In this document: piece by piece, positions 1 through 7,596 of the stretch
How positions within the stretch are numbered: position 1 is the stretch's first letter
Layout of the letters: each line of letters opens with the position of its first letter
NCBI GenBank assembly: GCA_020429485.1
Contig: JAGQLK010000028.1
Location: forward strand, 1 to 10,391
DNA length: 10,391 nt
Origin: Candidatus Dojkabacteria bacterium
Lineage (GTDB): Bacteria > Patescibacteriota > Dojkabacteria > B142 > OLB20
Reading direction: 5' to 3'
Notes under the pieces: generated by a model
Seen by the model: the letters and a program-made list of their open reading frames with translations, nothing else
Told to the model about the DNA's origin: nothing
Database searches by the model: none
Program-made: the position numbers and the translations under genes

Positions 1-1
1 A

Positions 2-1066
2 GGTAAAACACAAGTATTATCTATAACTACATTAGGATCTACTAGACTAGCTCAAATGCTAGAAGGACTTGATGGCGAAGAAGAGAAATCTTTTATGCAT
101 CACTATAATGGACCAAACTATTCATTTGGCCAAGCTGGAAGATTTAGCTATTATCCAGGTAGAAGAGAAATAGGTCACGGAAACATTGGAGAAGGTGCAC
201 TTAGAATGGTAATGCCTTCATTAGAAGAATTTCCTTACACAACAAGAGTTGTATCTGAAGTATTATCACAGATGGGATCTAGCTCAATGGCTTCTACATG
301 TGGAGCATCATTAGCATTAATGGATGCTGGAGTTCCAATCAAAAAAGCTGTTGGTGGTATTTCAGTTGGATTAGTTACAGAAGATGGAAACATAGATAAC
401 TACAAACTTCTTACAGATATGGAAGATGTAGAAGATTTTTATGGTGACATGGACTTCAAAGTTACAGGTACAGATACAGGAGTTACTTCAATTCAATTAG
501 ATAATAAGTTGATGGGAGTACCTGTTGCAGTTCTTAAAGTAGCTTTTGGTGAAGCTAAGAAGGCTAGAGGAACTGTTCTAGCAGCAATGAATGCTGTTAT
601 TGCTGCACCTAGACCTGAGTTAAGCAAATATGCACCAAAGGTACAATCAATTAAAATCAATCCTGATTTAATTGGAGAACTTATCGGTCCTGGAGGAAAG
701 AATATTAAAGCAATACTTGAAGGCGCAGGAGATGGAGTAGATATTGATATTCAAGATGATGGTACAGTAAATATTACTGCTACAAATCAAGATGGAATGA
801 ACTACGCCTTGAAGGAAATCAATAGTATTACAGAAGAACCAGAAATCGGCAAAGAATACGATGCAACAGTTGCTAAAGTTGTTGAGTTTGGTATCTTTGT
901 AGATGTAACCAAATCAATTACAGGATTGGTTCATGTATCTGAAATGTCTAATGAGTTTGTCAAAGATCCTAGCACGCTATTCAAAGAAGGCGACAAAGTT
1001 CGCGTTAAATTGATTGGTCTTAAGGATGGCAAACAAAGCTTCTCAATCAAACAGGTAGGGAAATAA
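2..1066 (+). CDS. pnp: Polyribonucleotide nucleotidyltransferase (PNPase), C-terminal half, 5' truncated by window
   Basis: PNPase degrades RNA 3' to 5' by phosphorolysis in the cytoplasm. The frame is open from base 2, so 354 residues are visible, about half of the usual ~700. The fragment starts inside the second RNase PH core (GKTQVLSITTLGS). The RREIGHG motif, the phosphate-binding GSSSMAS stretch and the GDMDFKVTG motif follow. By alignment from memory with E. coli D486, D492 and K494, the catalytic equivalents are fragment residues D145, D151 and K153, so the visible site looks active. A KH domain follows (about 215-275, with IGPGGKNIK) and then an S1 domain (about 283-351, with KVVEFGIFVDV and GLVHVSEMS). 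The protein ends shortly after S1, with no long acidic or basic tail. murJ starts 24 bases downstream with no terminator between them, so co-transcription is likely. Identification is firm; only the missing 5' half is unseen. Confidence 0.97.
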   Translation, partial: GKTQVLSITTLGSTRLAQMLEGLDGEEEKSFMHHYNGPNYSFGQAGRFSYYPGRREIGHGNIGEGALRMVMPSLEEFPYTTRVVSEVLSQMGSSSMASTCGASLALMDAGVPIKKAVGGISVGLVTEDGNIDNYKLLTDMEDVEDFYGDMDFKVTGTDTGVTSIQLDNKLMGVPVAVLKVAFGEAKKARGTVLAAMNAVIAAPRPELSKYAPKVQSIKINPDLIGELIGPGGKNIKAILEGAGDGVDIDIQDDGTVNITATNQDGMNYALKEINSITEEPEIGKEYDATVAKVVEFGIFVDVTKSITGLVHVSEMSNEFVKDPSTLFKEGDKVRVKLIGLKDGKQSFSIKQVGK

Positions 1067-1090
1067 CAATTACACAATTTAATTAGTTTG

Positions 1091-2809
1091 ATGGTCAAAA
1101 GGACTTTTGCTTCAATCAAAAATCTGCTTCTAAAAGAGCAAAATGAGATCATATCGGCTGCAGCAATGCTAATGGTCTTATCGCTCTTTACTAAAACGAC
1201 TGGGATGGTTTTCCTTTCGTTATTTGCTAGAGAATTTGGAGCAACAGCAGAAACTGATATTTTCTATATGGCTTCTGTAATCCCGGAGACCATCACTAAT
1301 ATTATTTTAATGGGAGCAATTTCTGGCTCTATTATCCCAATATTTATCAGCCTAAAAGAAGATAAGGGAGAGAAAGACTTTATCGAGTCATTTAGCTCAA
1401 CATTTAATTTGAGTATGTTGTTCTTCATATTCTTATCACTTGTTGCAGGTATTTTTGCTAAGCAACTTATTCCTATTGCTGTAGACATGACTCAAAGACA
1501 AGAGCCATTAACTGCTGAGCAAGTTGATCAAATAGTTTCGATCATGCGCGTTCTTTTATTCCCTCAAGTAATATTGGCTGTAAGTGCATTTATTTCTACA
1601 ACTCTAAATATTTACCATAGATTTATTATTCCACAATTAGCACCTTTGTTTTATAACATTGGTAGAATAATTGGTGTGGTAGTACTAGTCCCTTTGCTCG
1701 ATGGGAGCATATGGGGCTTAATATGGGGAATCATATTAGGCGCGGTACTGCACTTAGTAGTGCAATTGCCACTCATGAATCATCTACGTATTAAATTTAT
1801 GTATGGTTATATTGACCTGAAGGATAAGTATTTTAAACAGGTATTGCAGTTAGGATTTCCTAGAGTTCTTAGTTTAAGTGCTGAACAAGCAGCTGTGATA
1901 ACAGATAGTTTGATTGCATTTGGTTTAACTATAGGTGCATTGTCTACTTATCAGCTTGGAGTGAGATTGATCTCATTTCCACTTGGCTTATTAGGTACTT
2001 CCTATGCAATTGCTGCGTTCCCTTCCTTATCAAAACTTTATGCTAAAGGTGCTAAAGAGGAATTCTCTCAGTTGGTTGTCAAAATAATCAATCAGGTTCT
2101 TTTCTTGGCAATTCCACTAGCTGTAATTATGCTAGTGCTAAGGGTTCCTATTGTTAGATTAGTATATGGTTTACTAGATGGTAATTTTGATTGGAATGAC
2201 ACACTTCAGGTAGCATGGGTAGTTATGTTCTTCTCAATTGGATTAGCTTTTGAAACATTAAGAAGTGCAATGTTTAGAGTGTATTATTCTATTCATAATT
2301 CCTGGGTACCAATGGTATCAAGCATATTTGTAGTAGTGCTTGGAGTTGTGACTGGAATATTATTTACAAATTATTTAAGTCATTTTGATAGCTTTTCTCT
2401 TAGGGAATTAAGTTGGAATCTTAGTTATTTTACATCTAAAGGAGAAGGTTCTGCTGGAGTCGGTGGCTTGGCATTAAGCTCAAGCTTGGTGTTTACCTTG
2501 GAATTTTTCTTCCTATTATTTGGACTTGTTCAATTAAAAGCGATCACAGATGTACGTGATTTGGTTTTTAGAATATCTAAGAAACTTCTGGCTGGTTTTA
2601 CTATGCTCGTTGTTTCTTATGCTATGGCAAAGTTATGGGAACAAATCTTAAATACAGAGATGACATTACAGTTAATAATCTTAACTATCTCAACAGTTAT
2701 TTCTACGTTCATGTTCTATATCTGGACAAGTTTTGTAATGAATGTTGAAGAAGTAGAGGTATTTGTTGGTTTTATCGCACGTAGTCTAAAAAAAGTTTTT
2801 AGAAAATAA
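1091..2809 (+). CDS. murJ: MurJ/MviN-family lipid II flippase, divergent
   Basis: A 572-residue polytopic membrane protein of the MOP superfamily, expected to move lipid II across the cytoplasmic membrane for peptidoglycan synthesis. Family hallmarks are AREFGATAETDIF near residues 46-58, a GVRLISFPLGLLG segment (290-302) followed by AAFPSLSKLY, and FRVYYSIHNSWVP (about 395-407) matching the usual FYAxxDTxxP region. Alignment from memory with E. coli MurJ gives R18 to K35, R24 to F41, D25 to L42, R52 to T69 and E57 to M74. Only the R270 equivalent (R292) is kept. Several charged cavity residues known to matter for MurJ are therefore absent. A soluble-looking Ser/Gly-rich insert lies at about 431-460. 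I chose ATG 1091; a TTG directly before it (1088) would add one Met. There is no Shine-Dalgarno. The gene lies between pnp and a small membrane-protein gene, 2 bases from the latter. Family call is strong; flippase substrate is inferred. Confidence 0.9.
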   Translation: MVKRTFASIKNLLLKEQNEIISAAAMLMVLSLFTKTTGMVFLSLFAREFGATAETDIFYMASVIPETITNIILMGAISGSIIPIFISLKEDKGEKDFIESFSSTFNLSMLFFIFLSLVAGIFAKQLIPIAVDMTQRQEPLTAEQVDQIVSIMRVLLFPQVILAVSAFISTTLNIYHRFIIPQLAPLFYNIGRIIGVVVLVPLLDGSIWGLIWGIILGAVLHLVVQLPLMNHLRIKFMYGYIDLKDKYFKQVLQLGFPRVLSLSAEQAAVITDSLIAFGLTIGALSTYQLGVRLISFPLGLLGTSYAIAAFPSLSKLYAKGAKEEFSQLVVKIINQVLFLAIPLAVIMLVLRVPIVRLVYGLLDGNFDWNDTLQVAWVVMFFSIGLAFETLRSAMFRVYYSIHNSWVPMVSSIFVVVLGVVTGILFTNYLSHFDSFSLRELSWNLSYFTSKGEGSAGVGGLALSSSLVFTLEFFFLLFGLVQLKAITDVRDLVFRISKKLLAGFTMLVVSYAMAKLWEQILNTEMTLQLIILTISTVISTFMFYIWTSFVMNVEEVEVFVGFIARSLKKVFRK

Positions 2810-2811
2810 AT

Positions 2812-3474
2812 ATGAGGATCCATGAACTTGATGATGAGGAAATGGATTATGATGATGAAGATGAAGATACAAGAAGCTATCTTCCAAATCCATTCAAAAT
2901 ACTCTGGCAGTCACTCCTGAGTATAAAGAAAATTATCTCCATAGGCTGTACATTACTTTTGCTAGCATTGATTAGTCTTATCTTGGTTTTGATCTTTAGG
3001 CCTGATCCACTCTGGAATCCTCTTAAATCATTTATCAATGATAATTATTCACCTGAACAAGCATCACAAGAATATAGCTATAACGCAGGCGAAGAGATAA
3101 TAGTATCAGAGCAAGACTTGGCCTATCTAATACAAAAGAACTTAAATACAGATAAGGCAATAGCAACCGAATTAGAACCAGGCAAAATAAGTATTTTCTT
3201 GAATATAGATTCAAACGAAAAACCATTATGGGTGAAAACTGTTTTTGAGGTTTCAGAATCAGGTTATGTAGAACTTAAGGAGATCGGACTGGTCAGATTT
3301 AATCTACCTCAATTAATAACAAGTAAATTGGATAGTCTATTGGGAAGACTCTTAGATGTCTTTAATAGCGAAGATATTGATAATGTATTAGAGCAACTTT
3401 TTGCTGAAGAATTCAGAATATTTAATGTTAGAATAGAAGAGAATCAGATAATTTTGCAATCAGAAGTAAAATAA
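2812..3474 (+). CDS. Single-pass membrane protein with acidic N-terminus, function unknown
   Basis: A 220-residue protein I cannot assign firmly. It begins with a very acidic segment (residues 5-20, mostly D and E). A short basic/aromatic linker and one strong hydrophobic helix follow (about 41-63, rich in L and I, bounded by KK and FRPDP). An extracytoplasmic domain of about 150 residues completes it. With the short acidic N-terminus inside, the C-terminal domain would face outside. That domain has the pattern IIVSEQDLAYLIQKNL, then FEVSESGYVELKEIGL, then FNLPQLI. This recalls the layout of Firmicutes YpmS/DUF2140-type proteins (one helix plus a small beta domain), but the resemblance is by eye only. 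It starts 2 bases after murJ and ends 2 bases before holA, so it is surely co-transcribed. Its position after murJ hints at an envelope role, which is inference. Confidence 0.85.
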   Translation: MRIHELDDEEMDYDDEDEDTRSYLPNPFKILWQSLLSIKKIISIGCTLLLLALISLILVLIFRPDPLWNPLKSFINDNYSPEQASQEYSYNAGEEIIVSEQDLAYLIQKNLNTDKAIATELEPGKISIFLNIDSNEKPLWVKTVFEVSESGYVELKEIGLVRFNLPQLITSKLDSLLGRLLDVFNSEDIDNVLEQLFAEEFRIFNVRIEENQIILQSEVK

Positions 3475-3476
3475 CC

Positions 3477-4403
3477 ATGCTTAAGCTCATTCATGGAGAT
3501 AATACGTATGGCTCTTATCAAGAGCTTAACAAAGTGCTGAAAAAAAATCCGGAATATAAGATTATCGATGGTAGTAAGCTGGATAATTTGGACGATATTT
3601 TTGTTAGTGTTGAAAGCATGACTCTATTTGCATCCGAACCAAGCTTAACTATTGTTAAAAGGCTCTCTAAGAATCGGAAAAAAAGTTTACAGGATCAATT
3701 AGTTGAGGAAATTAAAGACATTAAATCAAACGATGTGAATCTAGTCTTATGGGAAGATAAGAGTATGGATAAAAGAAGCAAGCTATATAAGTTACTAAAG
3801 AAAAACGCTGACGTAAGTGAATGTGCAGAATTAGATGAGCCTAAACTTATTAAATGGGTGCAACAAGAAGCAGAAAGGTTTGGTCTAAGCGTTTCAAGTA
3901 AAATTGCGATAGGGATCATTGATAGAGTAGGCGTAAATCAATTTAATCTCACCTCCGAATTAGAGAAAATATCTCTATTAGTACTTGATAGAGATAACAA
4001 ATTGATAGTAGAGGATGATCTTGAAATAGTAAGTAATTCAGATAAAGAAGCAGATATATGGAAATTAATGGATGCAATTTCTAGCAAAAATAAGAAGCAA
4101 ATAATGATATTAGGCAATGAATTCCTAAGAAATCAAGCAGAGTTCCCATATCTAATTTCTATGTTAACAAGACAACTTAAAATTCTGATGTTAATGAAAC
4201 ATCCACAAACTACATCACAAGAGATATCTAGCAAACTAAAGATTCATCCATACACACTTTCAAGGGCGAGAAAGCATTTACATCTATTTGATTTAGACAG
4301 AATAAAACTCTTGATCAACAAACTATCTAACTTGGATTTTGCAATTAAGGAGGGTAGAATAGATGCTACATTAGGACTAAATTTGTTCTTAGCAAGTTTA
4401 TAA
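3477..4403 (+). CDS. holA: DNA polymerase III, delta subunit (clamp loader)
   Basis: A 308-residue protein matching the HolA delta subunit, which opens the beta sliding clamp as part of the cytoplasmic clamp-loader complex. Visible family features are the N-terminal strand and loop LKLIHGDNTYGSYQEL (2-17) and a beta-interacting region around MTLFASEPSLTIVKRL (48-63). The conserved block LVLWEDKSMDKRSKLYKLLKK (89-109) comes next, followed by LDEPKLIKWVQQEAERFGLSV and the LTSELEKISLL segment (158-168). The C-terminal collar domain has DIWKLMDAI (193-201), then helices including LISMLTRQLKILMLMK and a closing LDFAIKEGRID segment. As usual for delta, no Walker A motif is seen. Length is slightly under the typical 330-345. 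It starts 2 bases after the preceding gene and lies 4 bases before the next, with no Shine-Dalgarno. Identification is by overall motif order, since the family is poorly conserved. Confidence 0.9.
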   Translation: MLKLIHGDNTYGSYQELNKVLKKNPEYKIIDGSKLDNLDDIFVSVESMTLFASEPSLTIVKRLSKNRKKSLQDQLVEEIKDIKSNDVNLVLWEDKSMDKRSKLYKLLKKNADVSECAELDEPKLIKWVQQEAERFGLSVSSKIAIGIIDRVGVNQFNLTSELEKISLLVLDRDNKLIVEDDLEIVSNSDKEADIWKLMDAISSKNKKQIMILGNEFLRNQAEFPYLISMLTRQLKILMLMKHPQTTSQEISSKLKIHPYTLSRARKHLHLFDLDRIKLLINKLSNLDFAIKEGRIDATLGLNLFLASL

Positions 4404-4407
4404 TTCA

Positions 4408-5619
4408 ATGCCCAAAATTAAAAATACTACAATTTCTTTTTTATTAATTACCTTCTGCTTACTAATAATTGGAGGTATTAAGGTCTATGGGATAGAGCAG
4501 ACCGCAAAAGACTCAATGGCTGTGGATACAGATTTAATAACCTTAGAGGACAATTTTGGATTACCCGATTCAATTGTGATAACTCCATTATTTCTTGAAG
4601 TAGATGATTTTGTGTCAGATGCTGATTGGTATAGAGGGCTTTTTTATTATCAGACTGTGAGACTAAACCAGGGAGATATTTTATTCCACTATGTTGTTCT
4701 AAGCGACGGGACGATAGTTGAGGGGAATTCAAAGAAACAAGATCAAAAGGTTCCAGTAGAAGGCGAATCTTCTCCTATTTTAATAGCATACTTAGCGAGT
4801 GAAAATGCACAAGATTTTGAACCAGAAGCAAAGGATCCTATTTCTAAACTAATATTGGATATTGCTAATACTCAGGCTATACCATTAGAAAATATTAGTG
4901 TAAAAAGAATGGACTTTATCGCACGAGATCAAGAAGCTGTAGTTATGCGAACTGACGTTATAGGAGGTAGATGGGGTAGAAGCTTAACAAATATGATCGA
5001 TACCATTAGGCCTAACTATAGCCCAATAGAAAAACAGTACTCATTTGCAGTTGAAAATGTAGAATTACCTACAGATACAGTTAATTATGGTGATGATATT
5101 ATCGCGAATATTACCATAAAAAATACAAGTGATTTTGCACTTCTGCAAGGAACAGAGGGTGAAATACTAGTTTCTAAAGTAGATGGTGATTTTAGTAATT
5201 TCTATGTAAATAATGTATGGCTGAGTTTGACTCAAGCTCCGCTTATGGAAACAGGGCAGGTGATTAAATCAGACGAATCATTAACATTCCAATTGCGTTT
5301 ATCTACTCCATTGGCTTTTGAACAGATAACTGAAAAGTTCCAACTTATAAATGCTGTAGGACAGCCATATCCGGGAACTGAATTCGAACTTACTTTGCAA
5401 GTGGCTAGATTAGATTCAGAAGTAGTTGAAATATTAGACACTGAAACTGGTACACTTAATGTAAGAGCATCTGCATCTGGATTCTCAGAAGTAATTTCTA
5501 GAGTAAATCCAGGTCAAAGATTTATAGTTTTAGAAAGAAACTCTGGTGGTTGGGTCAAAATTGACCTAGGTGATAATCAGTCTGGCTGGGTCTCTCAGCA
5601 ATATACCAAAACACTTTAA
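4408..5619 (+). CDS. Secreted protein: degenerate PGRP/amidase_2-like domain, beta-sandwich-like region, C-terminal SH3b domain
   Basis: A 403-residue exported protein. Residues 1-28 form a signal peptide or anchor (K3, K5, then a hydrophobic run to about 22). Residues 53-200 follow the order of a peptidoglycan-recognition/amidase_2 fold: a SIVITPL strand, a GLFYYQTVRLNQGDILFHYVV helix-strand pair, SDGTIVEG (compare DGriYEGR), ILIAYLAS, a helix, and a DxxxARDQE region. The zinc and catalytic positions look lost. IVxHHT is replaced by IVITPL, the xYH position reads YYQ, and the usual HRDxxxTxCPG is replaced by RMDFIARDQEAVVM. Residues 211-333 look like an Ig/CARDB-type beta domain (YGDDIIANITIKNTSDFALL). 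Residues 336-402 are an SH3b domain (GTLNVRASASGFSEVISRV, GGWVKIDLGDNQSGWVS), typical of cell-wall binding. Likely a non-enzymatic wall-binding protein, which is inference. It is the last gene of the pnp-murJ-holA block. Confidence 0.85.
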   Translation: MPKIKNTTISFLLITFCLLIIGGIKVYGIEQTAKDSMAVDTDLITLEDNFGLPDSIVITPLFLEVDDFVSDADWYRGLFYYQTVRLNQGDILFHYVVLSDGTIVEGNSKKQDQKVPVEGESSPILIAYLASENAQDFEPEAKDPISKLILDIANTQAIPLENISVKRMDFIARDQEAVVMRTDVIGGRWGRSLTNMIDTIRPNYSPIEKQYSFAVENVELPTDTVNYGDDIIANITIKNTSDFALLQGTEGEILVSKVDGDFSNFYVNNVWLSLTQAPLMETGQVIKSDESLTFQLRLSTPLAFEQITEKFQLINAVGQPYPGTEFELTLQVARLDSEVVEILDTETGTLNVRASASGFSEVISRVNPGQRFIVLERNSGGWVKIDLGDNQSGWVSQQYTKTL

Positions 5620-5635
5620 GAAAATTTAAATCAAC

Positions 5636-5641
5636 TATAAT
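5636..5641 (+). promoter_or_regulatory. Candidate -10 box upstream of the 5661 gene
   Basis: A perfect TATAAT lies 19 bases before the ATG at 5661, in the only sizeable gap (41 bases) after the SH3b-protein gene. A start about 7 bases downstream would leave a leader of only about a dozen bases. No convincing TTGACA is found 16-18 bases upstream; the best is a T/A-rich stretch near 5613-5619. AT-rich DNA makes chance matches common. Confidence 0.45.
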
Positions 5642-5660
5642 AATATAGTAAGTAAATGTT

Positions 5661-6395
5661 ATGTCAGGAGAAGCTAAAACAACTGTAACCAACTCGCCGT
5701 TTGTAGCTGATATTGCAAGTCTAGTAGCCGACGCTCCTCACGATCAGGTCAATGTCTGGGATCATTATACACTTGAAGCTAACAGACAAGTTTTAGACCA
5801 CTTAAATATTGGTCAAGCTGGCACTTCAAAAGAAGGAGTTATTGAGCGAGCAATTGAATATAAGAATGAGAATGTAAGGACAGAACAGATGTTGAATGTT
5901 GAAAGTAGTTTGAACGAACATGGTGAAGTAGTAGATTATACTTTAACTCATTCTCAAAATAGGCTGGATGCGGTTACTCGAAGTGAGGTTACTGCAACTG
6001 ATAATGGAGAAAATAAGCATAAGGCATATACACCTGCTTTCAAAGTTGTATACGGTCCAGATAGCATGGTGGGTGAAGTTGAATTAAATGTTGATAAGTT
6101 ATTAAGAGGAATGCACATAAAATTCGTTCTTGCTAATGGTCAAGAAGTCTTAGTTCCAAGAACAGCCGGATCGATTGATTTCACTGAACTTAGTTTGCCT
6201 ACAGAGCAAACTACAGAAATCAATAGAATTAGAGATGTAATATTAGGTAATATAGGAATTGATATTCTAGATGATGTCGCGTCAGTTGGTATCTCGTTAA
6301 AGAACTTAGTTAGGAATAGTTTATCTGTAGGTAATCAGCAAGTAAGACAGCTATTTCCAGCAAATATCCAGACAGAAGCTGCTAGTTCTAATTGA
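5661..6395 (+). CDS. Hypothetical soluble protein upstream of recA
   Basis: A 244-residue protein I do not recognise. It has no signal peptide, no hydrophobic helix and no Cys, so it is probably cytoplasmic. The N-terminal ~75 residues look helical (NVWDHYTLEANRQVLDHL; KEGVIERAIEYKNENV). The middle (about 78-175) looks like beta strands, with FKVVYGPDSMVGEVELNVD and KFVLANGQEVLVPR. The C-terminal part (about 184-232) is helical again, with INRIRDVILGNIGIDILDDV and LKNLVRNSLSVGNQQVRQLF, and the last residues are Ser/Ala-rich. No catalytic signature is evident. It has its own candidate -10 box and ends in TGA, the only TGA stop in the window, followed by a weak hairpin and T-run, so it may be monocistronic. 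Base composition and codon use match its neighbours. The ATG at 5661 is preceded by no Shine-Dalgarno; a nearby ATG at 5656 is out of frame. Confidence 0.8.
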   Translation: MSGEAKTTVTNSPFVADIASLVADAPHDQVNVWDHYTLEANRQVLDHLNIGQAGTSKEGVIERAIEYKNENVRTEQMLNVESSLNEHGEVVDYTLTHSQNRLDAVTRSEVTATDNGENKHKAYTPAFKVVYGPDSMVGEVELNVDKLLRGMHIKFVLANGQEVLVPRTAGSIDFTELSLPTEQTTEINRIRDVILGNIGIDILDDVASVGISLKNLVRNSLSVGNQQVRQLFPANIQTEAASSN

Positions 6396-6399
6396 CAGT

Positions 6400-6422
6400 T
6401 AACATTCATAGATGTTATTTTT
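6400..6422 (+). terminator. Weak candidate intrinsic terminator after the 5661 gene
   Basis: TAACAT (6400-6405) and ATGTTA (6412-6417) are perfect inverted repeats around a 6-base loop. A run of five T follows at 6418-6422. It begins five bases after the TGA stop, which is the right place. The stem has only one G-C pair, so it would be unstable, and AT-rich DNA yields such structures by chance. Confidence 0.35.
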
Positions 6423-6456
6423 GAGTAAATAATCTACTCTTTTTAAAAATTTCAGA

Positions 6457-6466
6457 ACTGCCGATT
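6457..6466 (+). repeat. Short shared motif ACTGCCRATT, copy 1 (upstream of recA)
   Basis: ACTGCCGATT lies 23 bases before the recA start. A near-identical ACTGCCAATT lies in the next gene-free gap. Ten bases with one difference in two short AT-rich gaps may be chance or a common operator or promoter element. Confidence 0.25.
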
Positions 6467-6474
6467 TAATTTTA

Positions 6475-6486
6475 TATAAATATATT
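6475..6486 (+). promoter_or_regulatory. Candidate -10 region of recA
   Basis: TATAAA (6475-6480) and TATATT (6481-6486) are tandem -10-like hexamers ending only 9 and 3 bases before the recA ATG at 6490. Use of the first would give a leader of a few bases at most, that is, a nearly leaderless mRNA. This fits the missing Shine-Dalgarno. No good -35 is visible; a TTTTTAAAAATTT stretch lies about 20-30 bases further up. No CTGT-N8-ACAG or GAAC-N4-GTTC type SOS operator is seen in the 94-base gap. Confidence 0.3.
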
Positions 6487-6489
6487 CAC

Positions 6490-7515
6490 ATGGCGAAAAA
6501 AGAAACAACAACAAAAGAAGCACCAGAAGCTAATGCAGGCAAAAGTAAGGCACTAGATCTTGCAATGCAACAAATTGAAAAACAATTTGGAAAAGGCTCA
6601 ATAATGAAACTGGGTGATAAAGCACAAGAAAAGATTGCCTCTATTTCAACAGGAGCGCTCTCATTAGATATTGCACTCGGTGTTGGAGGAGTACCAAAAG
6701 GGAGAATAGTCGAGATTTATGGTCCAGAATCATCTGGTAAAACAACACTTGCAATGCATATTGTCTCAGAAGCACAGGAAAATGGCGGTGTAGCTGCTTT
6801 TATCGATGCAGAACATTCATTCGATCCTGTATATGCTGAAAATATTGGTATTAATACAAAGGATTTACTTATCTCTCAACCTGATAATGGAGAACAAGCA
6901 CTAGAAATTCTAGAGACATTAGTAAGATCAGGTGCAGTTGATGTAATAGTTGTAGACTCTGTGGCAGCATTAACACCTAGAGCTGAAATAGAAGGAGATA
7001 TGGGTGATTCTCATATGGGCTTACAAGCAAGATTAATGAGTCAAGCATTACGTAAAATTACAGCTATAAGTGCTAAGATGGGAACTACTATTATTTTCTT
7101 GAATCAGTTGAGAATGAAAATAGGAGTTGTATTTGGTAATCCTGAAACAACAACAGGTGGTAATGCCCTTAAATTCTATGCATCAGTGAGAATGGAGATT
7201 AGAAGGAAAGAAAAAATTGGAAGTATGGACGATATTCAAGGTCATGTTGTTAGAGTAAAAATAGTTAAAAATAAGATTGCACCACCATTCAAGGAGGCAA
7301 CTTTCGATATTATCTATCCTAATGGTATTGATAAGATCAGCTCACTAATCGATGCGGCATTACAATTTGATGTGATTCAGAAAGCTGGTGCTTGGTATAG
7401 AAAGGGTGATACACAAATGGCTCAAGGCAAAGAAGCAACTAAAGAATTACTTCGTAGTGATGCAAAGCTTAGAAAAGAGATTTTTCAAGAAGTGAAGAAA
7501 AAAGCTAATATTTAA
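6490..7515 (+). CDS. recA: Recombinase RecA
   Basis: RecA forms ATP-dependent filaments on single-stranded DNA, carries out strand exchange and, where LexA exists, triggers its self-cleavage. This is a complete 341-residue protein. The Walker A GPESSGKT is at residues 78-85, DAEHSFDP at 106-113 and the Walker B VIVVD at 152-156. The L1 region is [18 protein letters not shown] (168-185). The L2 region starts at [20 protein letters not shown] (205-224) and is followed by [10 protein letters not shown]. The C-terminal domain contains [17 protein letters not shown] and GAWY. The first ~18 residues are a Lys/Glu/Thr-rich extension. The C-terminus ends in a basic KKKANI, so the acidic tail that tempers many RecA proteins is missing. 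It stands alone, with 94 bases upstream and 81 downstream, and no recX or lexA is adjacent. Identification is certain. Confidence 0.99.
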   Translation: MAKKETTTKEAPEANAGKSKALDLAMQQIEKQFGKGSIMKLGDKAQEKIASISTGALSLDIALGVGGVPKGRIVEIYGPESSGKTTLAMHIVSEAQENGGVAAFIDAEHSFDPVYAENIGINTKDLLISQPDNGEQALEILETLVRSGAVDVIVVDSVAALTPRAEIEGDMGDSHMGLQARLMSQALRKITAISAKMGTTIIFLNQLRMKIGVVFGNPETTTGGNALKFYASVRMEIRRKEKIGSMDDIQGHVVRVKIVKNKIAPPFKEATFDIIYPNGIDKISSLIDAALQFDVIQKAGAWYRKGDTQMAQGKEATKELLRSDAKLRKEIFQEVKKKANI

Positions 7516-7551
7516 TTCATTAGCTCTCTGAAACTTGTTAAACTATTAAAC

Positions 7552-7561
7552 ACTGCCAATT
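7552..7561 (+). repeat. Short shared motif ACTGCCRATT, copy 2 (upstream of winged-helix gene)
   Basis: ACTGCCAATT lies 35 bases before the ATG at 7597, in the 81-base gap after recA. It matches the copy before recA at nine of ten positions. If real, it could be a site for the winged-helix protein encoded just downstream, but this rests on two copies only. Confidence 0.25.
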
Positions 7562-7596
7562 GCTTTACTACTAATTATTTTTAAGACCTTATTTAT

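Noticed and set aside
4478..4732. Minus-strand open frames, such as the 84-codon one inside the SH3b-protein gene and the 107-codon one inside the HEPN fusion (8531-8854)
   Set aside because: They lie wholly inside well-supported plus-strand genes, show no recognisable domain, and their Leu/Ser-rich composition is that of antisense shadow frames.
6393..6428. TGA at 6393-6395 read as glycine (code 25, as in Gracilibacteria/Absconditabacteria), extending the 5661 protein to a TAA a few codons on
   Set aside because: No gene in the window contains an in-frame TGA, Gly is encoded by GGN throughout, and the extension adds only about a dozen residues. TGA as a normal stop is simpler.
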